Shown: one piece after another, positions 9,636 to 17,543 of the stretch
Layout of the letters: every line of letters starts with the position of its first letter
Numbering within the stretch: position 1 is the first letter of the stretch
Assembly: GCF_015245355.1 (NCBI RefSeq)
Contig: NZ_CP063311.1
Coordinates: forward strand, 522,941 to 560,590
From: Anabaenopsis elenkinii CCIBt3563
GTDB lineage: Bacteria; Cyanobacteriota; Cyanobacteriia; Cyanobacteriales; Nostocaceae
Length of the DNA stretch: 37,650 bases
Direction: 5' to 3'
Notes under the pieces: model-generated
The model's database searches: none
What the model saw: only the letters and a program-made list of their open reading frames with translations
Told to the model about the DNA's origin: nothing
Position numbers and translations under genes: made by a program

Positions 9636-10826
9636 ATGAAGATACTGGCGCTGAGTTGGGAGTTTCCACCGAGGTTAGTGGGGGGAATTTCCCGCCATGT
9701 GGCTGAGTTATACCCGGAACTGGTAAAGTTAGGACATGAAATTCACCTGATTACCGCAGAGTTTGCTCAAGCACCCATGTATGAGGTGGTAGAAGGTATA
9801 CAGGTGCATCGGTTACCAGTCGCACAGAGTCGGGATTTTTTCCACTGGGTAGGTAATCTGAACCAAAGTATGGGAGAGCACTCCGGGAAACTAATTCTGG
9901 AGGAAGGACCTTTTGATTTAATTCACGCTCATGATTGGTTAGTAGGAGATGCGGCGATCGCTTTAAAGCATAACTTTAAAATCCCTCTGATTGCTACCAT
10001 TCACGCTACTGAATACGGGCGACATAACGGTATTCACACCCCTATTCAAGGTTATATTCATCACAAAGAATATTTACTAGCCTATAACGCTTGGCGAATT
10101 ATTGTCTGTACAGACTATATGCGGCGAGAGGTACAACAAGCCTTATACAGTCCTGTAGACAAAATAGATATCATTTATAACGGTATTCGACCAGAAAAGA
10201 AACAACACGACGACAGCTTTCATCCCCAAGAATTTCGCCGCCAATTTGCCGCAGATCATGAAAAAATTGTTTATTATGTGGGTCGCATGACACACGAGAA
10301 AGGTGTGTCTGTATTACTTAATGCTGCACCCAAGGTATTGTGGTCTATGGCTGGTAACGTTAAATTCGTAATTATTGGTGGGGGAAATACTGACCATCTC
10401 CAGCGTCAAGCTGGGGAATTGGGAATTTGGCATAAATGTTATTTTACCGGCTTTCTGTCTGATAAATATTTGGATAAATTTCAAACTATTGCTGACTGTG
10501 CTGTGTTTCCCAGTCTTTATGAACCCTTTGGTATTGTGGCCTTAGAAAGTTTTGCTTCCCGTGTACCAGTAGTAGTATCAAATACTGGTGGCTTTCCTGA
10601 AGTAGTCAAACATACGCAAACAGGGATTGTCACCCAAGTAAATAATCCCGACTCCCTAGCTTGGGGAATTTTAGAGGTTTTGGAACATCCTGGTTATCGC
10701 CAATGGTTGATTGATAATGCTTACAGAGATTTAGCCCAGCGGTTTAACTGGACAAAATTAGCCCAGCAAACAGAAACAGTGTATCAGCAAGTAGTCCAAG
10801 AGCGATCGCAAGTTGTCTGGCTTTAA
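9636..10826 (+). CDS. GT4-family glycosyltransferase
   Basis: 396 residues with the two-domain GT-B layout. The N-terminus MKILALSWEFPPRLVGGISR is the glycogen-synthase-like acceptor side. YVGRMTHEKGVSVLL (about 214-228) starts the nucleotide-sugar side. The E-x7-E motif EPFGIVALE (Glu296, Glu304) and the following SNTGGFPEVV are typical of retaining GT4 enzymes. No signal peptide or membrane helix is seen, so it is cytosolic or peripheral. Acceptor and donor cannot be told from the sequence; related genes work in glycogen, sucrose or cell-envelope glycan synthesis. GGAGAG 9 bases ahead of the ATG serves as ribosome binding site. Confidence 0.92.
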   Translation: MKILALSWEFPPRLVGGISRHVAELYPELVKLGHEIHLITAEFAQAPMYEVVEGIQVHRLPVAQSRDFFHWVGNLNQSMGEHSGKLILEEGPFDLIHAHDWLVGDAAIALKHNFKIPLIATIHATEYGRHNGIHTPIQGYIHHKEYLLAYNAWRIIVCTDYMRREVQQALYSPVDKIDIIYNGIRPEKKQHDDSFHPQEFRRQFAADHEKIVYYVGRMTHEKGVSVLLNAAPKVLWSMAGNVKFVIIGGGNTDHLQRQAGELGIWHKCYFTGFLSDKYLDKFQTIADCAVFPSLYEPFGIVALESFASRVPVVVSNTGGFPEVVKHTQTGIVTQVNNPDSLAWGILEVLEHPGYRQWLIDNAYRDLAQRFNWTKLAQQTETVYQQVVQERSQVVWL

Positions 10827-10970
10827 AACCAACTATCTAGACAGTGATTATGCGAGAATAACGCCGAGAAACAAAGATGACCCTAGGATATTCAGCGTAA
10901 AAAAACATTACACCCCCTATACGCTGGAAATTTCCCCTTTTTTGGTGCGAAAGTTAGCAATAATTGTGGT

Positions 10971-12008
10971 TTGCACCAGCAGCTTAATATGACCAAGGTA
11001 TTCCCAAGCATAGCAAAGTGGTTCAGGACTATCAGAACCATGTTGAGGAAGATGGGAACCGCGCTCATAGCATTCCTAAACCCCGACATCCCCAACAAAA
11101 GTTTAGATTTACGTCCCCCCTCAGTCACCCCCCTAGCCGGGCCTGCACATATTTTAGGTGGAGGCGGTCCGGATGTAGAGGAAGCCATTCAGTGGATGAT
11201 TAATCAAGTCCGGGGATCGACTACCTACTCTAACAAAGTTAATGTTGTCGTACTTCGTACTTACGGTAGTGATGATTACAACCGCGTAATTTATAATATG
11301 CAGGGAGTCAAATATGTAGAGACTCTGGTCATTAGTAACCGACAAGATGCCAATAAACCGGAAATTATTGAGAAAGTCAGAAATGCAGGTGTAATTTTCT
11401 TTGCTGGTGGCGACCAATGTCAATACATCCGCAGCTGGAAAAACACCAAATTAGAAGATACCATTAAATCAGTTTATGCCAAAGGCGGCGGCATTGGTGG
11501 CACCAGTGCCGGGGCGATGATTCAAAGTGATTATGTCTATGATGCTTGCGCTTCCTCCCAAGAAGGTATTGAAACCCGAGAAGCTCTCGAAGACCCCTAC
11601 CAAGACATTACTTTTACTTACAATCTTTTCCCCTGGAGTCATTTAAGGGGAACGATTATTGATACCCATTTTGACAAACGCAAAAGAATGGGGCGCATGA
11701 TGGCTTTTATCGCCCGTCAAATTCAAGATGGCGTATCGAAGAGCGTTTTGGGGATAGCCATTAGCGAAGAAACATCTGTTGCTGTGGATAAATTTGGTAT
11801 GGCTAAAGTCATGGGTAGAGGTGCTGTATATTTCGTTTTAGGAGACCATCCCCCAGAAATATGCAAACCCCGCACACCTCTAACATATTACGACTACAAA
11901 ATTTGGCGGGTTCCCAGGGGTGATACTTTCAACTTAAGGAATTTACCCACCAGAGGTTACTATCTGCGAAGCGTTAAACGGGGGCGGTTTGATTCCGACC
12001 CTTATTAA
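10971..12008 (+). CDS. Cyanophycinase-like peptidase (S51 family)
   Basis: 345 residues from a TTG at 10971, or 339 from the ATG at 10989; neither start has a clear ribosome binding site. The core has LGGGGPDVEEAI, FFAGGDQCQYI and the nucleophile elbow GGTSAGAM with Ser179 (Ser173 from the ATG), followed by IIDTHFDKRKRMGRMM, a stretch conserved in cyanophycinases. Cyanophycinase (CphB) hydrolyses the Arg/Asp storage polymer cyanophycin to beta-Asp-Arg dipeptides. This protein is longer at the N-terminus than typical CphB and no cphA is adjacent, so it could be a paralogue with another beta-aspartyl peptide substrate. Confidence 0.8.
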   Translation: MHQQLNMTKVFPSIAKWFRTIRTMLRKMGTALIAFLNPDIPNKSLDLRPPSVTPLAGPAHILGGGGPDVEEAIQWMINQVRGSTTYSNKVNVVVLRTYGSDDYNRVIYNMQGVKYVETLVISNRQDANKPEIIEKVRNAGVIFFAGGDQCQYIRSWKNTKLEDTIKSVYAKGGGIGGTSAGAMIQSDYVYDACASSQEGIETREALEDPYQDITFTYNLFPWSHLRGTIIDTHFDKRKRMGRMMAFIARQIQDGVSKSVLGIAISEETSVAVDKFGMAKVMGRGAVYFVLGDHPPEICKPRTPLTYYDYKIWRVPRGDTFNLRNLPTRGYYLRSVKRGRFDSDPY

Positions 12009-12061
12009 TTGAGAACTTCACCCCAACCGCTGATGGGGTGACAAAGAAAGCTGAAAACAAG

Positions 12062-12077
12062 ACATTGTAAACAATGT
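12062..12077. repeat. Perfect 7-bp palindrome between convergent genes
   Basis: ACATTGT AA ACAATGT lies in the gap between the S51 peptidase and the Uma2 gene. It has no T run and no obvious promoter beside it. It could be an operator-like site or chance. Confidence 0.3.
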
Positions 12078-12173
12078 AACAATTCATGGTAAAAAAATAG
12101 GGCAGTTATTGTCAATAAGACCAGGATAACCGCGGCTTATGGAGTCTGTCTTGTAGTTTATTTTGTCGCCCCG

Positions 12174-12833
12174 TTAGGTATTTGGGTCAATTCCCCTTGC
12201 TTGTAACCTAGCTAAAAGAGCTTGCAATTCTTCCTCTTGGGTAGAATATCTATTACCATTTTCGTCATACCAATATAACCATTCCCTCGTTCTACCTTGA
12301 TAATTTCCCTGTTCCCTCCCAATACCTAAACCTACTTCTGACATCCAAATTTTATCCCCTGGTTGAAGGATGTATTCACCATTAAATAAGCGATAAACTT
12401 CTAAACGTTGACGTTTCCGACCTAAGCGTGTAGGAGCATAAATAACATAATATAAAATGCCTAATTCTGCATAGTCTAATTTCTTTTGCTCATATTCGTA
12501 ATTGTAGGTTTGAGAAACAATTTCTAAGGCTAAAATTGGAGGAATACCATCTTCTTCCCAAAGTACATAACTAGAACGTCCATTTTCACCAACAAAGCGT
12601 TCCACTCCCAAACTTAAAAAGGCATCTGGGACTATGGCAGGTTTACTTCCTGTATAATAAATTCCCATATTAATCCCAAAAAACCAATCATCTCGCTTTT
12701 GCCAAATATTGACTAGGATCGCTAATAATAAATTGGGAATTAAAATTTGCAGTTCGTTATCCACTGGGGTATCGTCTGAATCTGGTAATTCTGCTGAAGA
12801 AGGTAAACAATGTAATGTATTGTAATTTAACAT
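12174..12833 (-). CDS. Uma2-family (DUF820) PD-(D/E)XK endonuclease-like protein
   Basis: 219 residues. It has the DUF820 signature: VPDAFLSLGV with Asp70, LALEIVS with Glu104 and QKKLDYAELGILYYVIYAP with Lys117/Lys118, forming a PD...ExV...K restriction-nuclease-like site. This family is strongly expanded in cyanobacteria. Its members are putative nucleases of unknown substrate, often in mobile or repeat-rich DNA. A GGAG six bases before the ATG supports the start. The neighbouring repeat, transposase remnant and methyltransferase gene fit an accessory patch. Confidence 0.9.
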   Translation of the reverse strand: MLNYNTLHCLPSSAELPDSDDTPVDNELQILIPNLLLAILVNIWQKRDDWFFGINMGIYYTGSKPAIVPDAFLSLGVERFVGENGRSSYVLWEEDGIPPILALEIVSQTYNYEYEQKKLDYAELGILYYVIYAPTRLGRKRQRLEVYRLFNGEYILQPGDKIWMSEVGLGIGREQGNYQGRTREWLYWYDENGNRYSTQEEELQALLARLQARGIDPNT

Positions 12834-12910
12834 ATAAGTCTCCTATTTGATGGTTGCGAAACTAGGTATATAGCATTTCCCATGCTCGTGAGGTACAAAT
12901 TTTTTTAGTT

Positions 12911-13083
12911 TGAGGGAACAGGGAACAGGGAATAGGGAACAGGGAACACACCGAAGGATTGGGAAGGATTGGCGAACACACCGAAATAATAAAATCCAGT
13001 CCCCTCCCCTTACAAGGGGAGGGTTAGGGTGGGGTGAAACAATAGTTGATACACTAATCATGACTTATCAAACATCCTCTAAG
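12911..13083. mobile_element. Truncated inverted copy of the MITE at 6731-7013
   Basis: Read on the minus strand from 13083, the sequence CTTAGAGGATG / TTTGATAAGT and the next 100 bases match the left part of the element at 6731 at about 90% identity, including the CCCTCCCCTT(A/G)(T)AAGGGGAGGG palindrome. It then runs into a TGTTCCC tandem tract (12911-12975). Only one terminal repeat is clear; the other end looks lost or degraded. The intact end abuts an ISAs1-type transposase remnant. Confidence 0.6.
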
Positions 13084-13084
13084 C

Positions 13085-13207
13085 GATGTTGGTTGGAAGA
13101 ATTATTGCCATAAAAAAGCAGATTATGTTTTAGCACTCAAGGCCAATCATCCCACCTTTTTCCATGATCCTACCTTATGCTGCTTGCAACCCTTATGTCA
13201 ACCATGA
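13085..13207 (+). pseudogene. Remnant of an ISAs1-family (IS4-like) transposase
   Basis: About 40 codons without a start or an intact gene around them. The translation contains KKADYVLALKANHPTFFHD, which matches the well-known (G)ADYVLALKGNQ...L segment of ISAs1-family DDE transposases. Sequence before 13085 is the MITE end and the frame stops at 13205-13207, so only a scrap of the transposase core is left. Similarity fades after about residue 28. Confidence 0.6.
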
Positions 13208-13251
13208 TTGATATGCTCTTACCATGTTCAAACCTGCTTTATTTCTAATCA

Positions 13252-15498
13252 TTAAGGTGTGTCAAATAGCGAAAGTTGACCCTGTTTTTTGAGTCTCCAA
13301 CTGTCTTCCCCTATAGGTTCTGCAATATCTTCCAATACACTCAAAATAGTTTGATTTTCCGGTGTATTGCCGTTTTTCAACAGTGGTAACAGATGCAGAA
13401 CTATTGTATCAAAACTTGGATTTTTATTTTCTCTCTCCATTCTTCTTAAATAACTAATCAAATAGTATTTAATTCTCAGCTTGACATCAATATGTGACTT
13501 GAATTTTGTATCTTTCTTCAAAGTAAATAGTTCAGTTTTTTCGTCATAGTCAAAATTGCCTATTAAAATCGGCGTTAAATCTGAATACTCTTTTTTTAAC
13601 AAATCTAAGAAACCTAACTCTAAACCTTTAATAATTAGTTCATCGTTAATTTGCTCTAATGAAGCCCCATCATTTTTAGCAATAATTCCTTCAATAGTTT
13701 CAATGACAATTTCTGCAATATCCATTCCTAAATTAGCTTTCATGATAGTTCTAGGACTGCGAACTTTGCGGAAATTAATTATTAATTGTCCTGACAAAAC
13801 TGTAAAAGGATTTTGTCTTTTTTTAAAACTTGTCTGTCCATTTTTTTGCGGTACTGCTCCAATATATTCAAACCCGCACTTCTCCGCAGTATCAATAATT
13901 AAATGCCAAAATTCAGGATCTTTATGGGCGAATACAAATGATAACCAACGGTCAAATTTTAGCACTCTATACATTTCTTTGATGCTGGCGGCTATCAGGT
14001 TATTATATTCATCTTTAGTTTTTTTATGTTCTCCTCCTTCAATGGCTTCTTGTTCATAGTCTTTTTCAGTGACTTTTAAATCTAGCCACCCATTCCACAT
14101 TACGGATAAGTCTAAATAGGGAATTTTTTTACCATAGGGAGGGTCAGTGTATATATAATCTACAGTTTCAGAAGCAATAAAACTTAAATCTGTAGCTGAA
14201 TGTTTAATAATTTGTGCATTAGAAATGGTTTTTTCATTAATGTAATATTCCATCTCTTTTTTAGCTGATACTATTTTTTGAAATCGCAGTTCAAAATATT
14301 TCATAATATCAAGCTCCAAGGGTTTAGGTGCAATTCTATAGCGATAATAAACAAACAGAGAACAATTACCACCGGGACGAACAAGACGATTTGAAGTATG
14401 ATATGTGAGATTTAGTCTAGTTATGAGTCCAGAAAACATTAACATCAATGAATCTTTAATGTTTTTGTCTTTCTCTTTTTGAATAATTGACTTTAATAAA
14501 CCTAGCTGTGCTAAGTGCTTATCACTAAATAACTGTTCTACTGTTTCGACGTCTGAACCTTTAGGTAATTTTAAACCTTGAGGATAGGGGTATTTTGTTA
14601 ATGCTTGCTTTATTTCATTGTCCGTAGTCGGTTCTTTTTTTTGATATTCTTTTTTAACTCTTTCAAAAGCTGCTGAAAGTTCATTAAAATCTACATGAGC
14701 AATTAACGAATTAACTATAAAGACCGCCATAGGATTAATATCTATACTAATGGCTTTTCTGTTATTCATTAAAGCTTCAATTGCTGTTACCCCACTACCA
14801 CCAAAAGGGTCAAGAATTAAATCTCCAGGTTGACTAAAATTTTTTATATATTCAGCTACTACATTCCAAGCTTGTTTAGTAAAATACCCATGAACGCCAA
14901 AATGTCTTCTTGCAGCTCGTTTTGTTACAGGAATTTCTGCTAATAAAGGACGGGTGTTATAATTAAAATTACCTTGATGCTTAACTGTGTCTGTATTATT
15001 TTCATAACTAAAGTTTTTGCCAGATTGAAAGCTATTAGGTGAAAGATATTGATTCAACTTTTCCCAATAAAATTCAATTTCATCAATGGCAAAAAATAGA
15101 ATAGGTATGTCAGTTTCGGTAGTTTTAAATAGAGAAAATTCTACACCGTTACAAAGAGCAAAATAATTAGTCCTAATTTCCGGGTGGATAGCATAACTAT
15201 AAACCTGCTCTATATGATCACCTGATTTTATATTTTGATTCGGTGATTTTGCATCAAGCACCCAAGCAAATTTATTTTCTAACTTCACAACATAATCAGG
15301 AATAAGATTTACAGGGCGTTTTTTACTACCAATTTTTAAAAAAGGATGTTGTAATGTTTTACTACGAACTATATTTATTTCCCTATAACCAAGTGCTTTT
15401 AAAATCGGCAAAATAATTACTTCCCTAACACTATCTTCTTTAAAATCTGGGTCGGATTTGAGACGATGAAAGTTAAAGTCCGCAAAAATATTCTGCAT
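13252..15498 (-). CDS. Fused nuclease-like domain plus DNA methyltransferase (type IIG-like)
   Basis: 748 residues. The N-terminal 150 residues resemble the HsdR-N/type I R-subunit nuclease domain: LPILKALGYRE, then PDY (67-69) and VLDAKSPN with Asp82-Ala-Lys84, a PD...D-x-K site. The middle holds S-adenosylmethionine motif I, LDPFGGSGVTAIEAL (230-236 core), and the catalytic motif IV TDPPYGK (452-456), with about 220 residues between them that may include target recognition. DPPY suggests an amino-methyltransferase (N6-adenine or N4-cytosine). The C-terminal 150 residues are unassigned. It may act as a single-chain restriction-modification enzyme or as a solitary methylase. GGAGG ten bases before the ATG fixes the start. 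The gene is visibly A+T-richer than its neighbours and has no HIP1 site, suggesting transfer. Confidence 0.85.
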   Translation of the reverse strand: MQNIFADFNFHRLKSDPDFKEDSVREVIILPILKALGYREINIVRSKTLQHPFLKIGSKKRPVNLIPDYVVKLENKFAWVLDAKSPNQNIKSGDHIEQVYSYAIHPEIRTNYFALCNGVEFSLFKTTETDIPILFFAIDEIEFYWEKLNQYLSPNSFQSGKNFSYENNTDTVKHQGNFNYNTRPLLAEIPVTKRAARRHFGVHGYFTKQAWNVVAEYIKNFSQPGDLILDPFGGSGVTAIEALMNNRKAISIDINPMAVFIVNSLIAHVDFNELSAAFERVKKEYQKKEPTTDNEIKQALTKYPYPQGLKLPKGSDVETVEQLFSDKHLAQLGLLKSIIQKEKDKNIKDSLMLMFSGLITRLNLTYHTSNRLVRPGGNCSLFVYYRYRIAPKPLELDIMKYFELRFQKIVSAKKEMEYYINEKTISNAQIIKHSATDLSFIASETVDYIYTDPPYGKKIPYLDLSVMWNGWLDLKVTEKDYEQEAIEGGEHKKTKDEYNNLIAASIKEMYRVLKFDRWLSFVFAHKDPEFWHLIIDTAEKCGFEYIGAVPQKNGQTSFKKRQNPFTVLSGQLIINFRKVRSPRTIMKANLGMDIAEIVIETIEGIIAKNDGASLEQINDELIIKGLELGFLDLLKKEYSDLTPILIGNFDYDEKTELFTLKKDTKFKSHIDVKLRIKYYLISYLRRMERENKNPSFDTIVLHLLPLLKNGNTPENQTILSVLEDIAEPIGEDSWRLKKQGQLSLFDTP

Positions 15499-15608
15499 TT
15501 TGATGTTTCCTCCCTATCAGGTTAGATGAAATTTTGTATTGCTATACTTATGCAATTTAAATAGGAGTTTTGCCCAATTTTAGCAGCATTCAATTTCTAA
15601 TTTGAACT

Positions 15609-15633
15609 CCCCTCCTAGCTCGCAGCGGAGGGG
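15609..15633 (-). terminator. G+C-rich hairpin after the cysteine desulfurase gene
   Basis: CCCCTCC (15609-15615) pairs with GGAGGGG (15627-15633) around an 11-base loop. It lies 25 bp beyond the desulfurase stop. There is no T run on either strand, so it may be a dispersed palindrome rather than a true terminator. Confidence 0.3.
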
Positions 15634-15657
15634 GTGGGGTACAATGACCCCAACCAA

Positions 15658-16821
15658 TTAAGCAAACTTGAGAGAGCGTAAACTTTCCACAGTAGAAATA
15701 ACCTGCTGTGCGACTATATCCATCTGTTCAGCAGTATTAAATCGTCCCATCCCAAAGCGCACCGAAGCATAAGCTAATTTTTCCGAGTGTCCCAAAGCTG
15801 TGAGCACATGGGAAGGCGCTGTACTAGTGGAGGAACAAGCAGAACCGGAAGAAACCGCCATCACTGGTTGTAACCCTAAGAATAACGCCGCACCATCTAC
15901 CCCCTCAATACTAATATTCAAATTTCCCGCTAGTCGCTGGGTGGGATGTCCGTTGAGGCGAATTCCCGATAACTGCGACAGCTGTTCCCATAACCTTTGT
16001 CTGAGTTCCCCTAGGCGTTGATTTTCTGTTGCTTGGGAGGCGATCGCTATTTCCACAGCTTTACTAAACCCGACAATTTGCGGTGTATATAAAGTTCCCG
16101 AACGCATCCCCCGCTCATGTCCACCCCCATGTAGTTGGGGTGCGAGTTTAACTCTAGGGTTACGTCTGCGGACATATAAAGCCCCAATCCCCTTGGGTCC
16201 ATATACTTTATGTGCAGTCAGGGACATTAAGTCAACTTGCATCCCCTGGACATCCAAGGGAATTTTACCAATAGCTTGGGCTGCATCCGTATGAAAAATG
16301 ATATTTCTTTCCCTGCAGATTTGCCCAATTTCTGCTAAGGGCTGTAATACACCTATTTCGTTATTAGCCGCCATGACTGATACTAAAATTGTATCAGGAC
16401 GCAAAGCCTTTTCTAACTCCGTTAAATCAATTAGACCATCTGGCTGCACTGGGAGAATGGTAATATTAAATCCCAAAGATTTTAAATAGTGACAAGGGTC
16501 AAGTACTGCGCTATGTTCTGTCGCTACGGTGACAATATGCTGTCCCTTTTGAAAGTAAGCCTCAGCTACACCTTTAATGGCTAAATTATTGGCTTCTGTA
16601 GCACCACTGGTAAATACGATTTCTTCGGGTGTAGCGTTAATAGCTGCGGCTAAAATTTCCCGTGCTTGTTTGACAGCTGCTTGTGCTTCCCAACCGTAAA
16701 CATGACCAATACTAGATGGATTGCCAAAGTGTTCTATAAAATAGGGCATCATGGCTGCTAATACCCCTTCATCTAAAGGTGTAGTAGCGTGACAATCAAG
16801 ATATATAGGACGGATAGACAT
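15658..16821 (-). CDS. iscS: Cysteine desulfurase (IscS/NifS group)
   Basis: 387 residues, a PLP-dependent enzyme that takes sulfur from cysteine and passes it as a persulfide to Fe-S, thiamine or tRNA thiolation pathways. The N-terminus YLDCHATTPLD, the PLP-stacking His103 in TEHS, the Schiff-base Lys205 in SLTAHKVYGPKGIG and the persulfide Cys329 in SSGSACSS are all present. The long flexible Cys loop marks the IscS/NifS group rather than SufS. No nif or isc genes are beside it, so it is not the nifS of a nitrogenase cluster on this evidence. PrxQ lies 70 bp upstream on the same strand and may be co-transcribed. Confidence 0.93.
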   Translation of the reverse strand: MSIRPIYLDCHATTPLDEGVLAAMMPYFIEHFGNPSSIGHVYGWEAQAAVKQAREILAAAINATPEEIVFTSGATEANNLAIKGVAEAYFQKGQHIVTVATEHSAVLDPCHYLKSLGFNITILPVQPDGLIDLTELEKALRPDTILVSVMAANNEIGVLQPLAEIGQICRERNIIFHTDAAQAIGKIPLDVQGMQVDLMSLTAHKVYGPKGIGALYVRRRNPRVKLAPQLHGGGHERGMRSGTLYTPQIVGFSKAVEIAIASQATENQRLGELRQRLWEQLSQLSGIRLNGHPTQRLAGNLNISIEGVDGAALFLGLQPVMAVSSGSACSSTSTAPSHVLTALGHSEKLAYASVRFGMGRFNTAEQMDIVAQQVISTVESLRSLKFA

Positions 16822-16891
16822 AAACTAGCTGCAAATTGGACTCAGTTGTTTTAAACACTTCAAACTTGATCATTTCCTCCTCATTGGCTAT

Positions 16892-17371
16892 TTAACTTCC
16901 CCCTAATTCCCGTAACTTAGTTAATACTGCTTGTCCATGACCTTTAGTTTTAACATTGGGCCAAGTATGGGCAATTATCCCATCTGGTGAGATAAGAAAT
17001 GTTGACCGGGCTACACCCATATATTCTTTACCCATGAATTTCTTTAACCGCCAAGCGCCATAGGCTTCTATCACCTGGTGTTCAGGGTCACTTAACAGGG
17101 TAATAGCTAAATTATGTTTGTGAATAAATTTACAATGAGCTTTTGTGGAATCTGGACTTACACCTAATATCTTACCTCCCAGTTGGCTGAACTCGGCAGA
17201 CAACTCCGTAAAGTCCTTGGCTTCGGTGGTACAGCCAGGGGTATCATCTTTGGGGTAAAAATACAATATAACCCACTGACCGGGAAAATCACTCAGGCTA
17301 ACGGTATGATTATCTTGGTCAGGGATGGAGAAATTAGGCGCGAGTTGTCCGGTTTGGGGAATGTCACTCAT
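16892..17371 (-). CDS. Peroxiredoxin of the BCP/PrxQ type
   Basis: 159 residues. It is a thiol peroxidase that reduces H2O2 and organic hydroperoxides using thioredoxin-type donors. The peroxidatic Cys47 sits in YPKDDTPGCTTEA. The resolving Cys found five residues later in E. coli BCP is replaced (Lys52 here). A second Cys, Cys80 in STKAHCKF, lies where the helix-alpha-3 resolving Cys is found in some PrxQ proteins, so an intramolecular Cys47-Cys80 disulfide is likely. There is no signal peptide. It is divergent from the Rieske gene, with a 172-bp shared promoter gap. Confidence 0.95.
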   Translation of the reverse strand: MSDIPQTGQLAPNFSIPDQDNHTVSLSDFPGQWVILYFYPKDDTPGCTTEAKDFTELSAEFSQLGGKILGVSPDSTKAHCKFIHKHNLAITLLSDPEHQVIEAYGAWRLKKFMGKEYMGVARSTFLISPDGIIAHTWPNVKTKGHGQAVLTKLRELGGS

Positions 17372-17543
17372 TATGTATTAGTAGATAGCCATCTGATCAA
17401 AATTTTACCTGTATGAGGGGAGGTGACAAATAGCCACAAGGCATTTTTTCATCTCCTGTGACAATATTTAGTCAGTGGCTTTGGCGAAAAGAACGCCTGA
17501 TAGTCAGATTTTCCACCCAACTTAAACACCACCATCATCAACA

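Noticed and set aside
10971..12008. True cyanophycinase CphB
   Set aside because: Not excluded, but the longer N-terminus and the absence of cphA nearby make the narrower name unsafe; kept as cyanophycinase-like.
15658..16821. nifS of a nitrogen-fixation cluster
   Set aside because: No nifB, fdxN, nifU or other nif gene is adjacent; the sequence fits the general IscS/NifS group.
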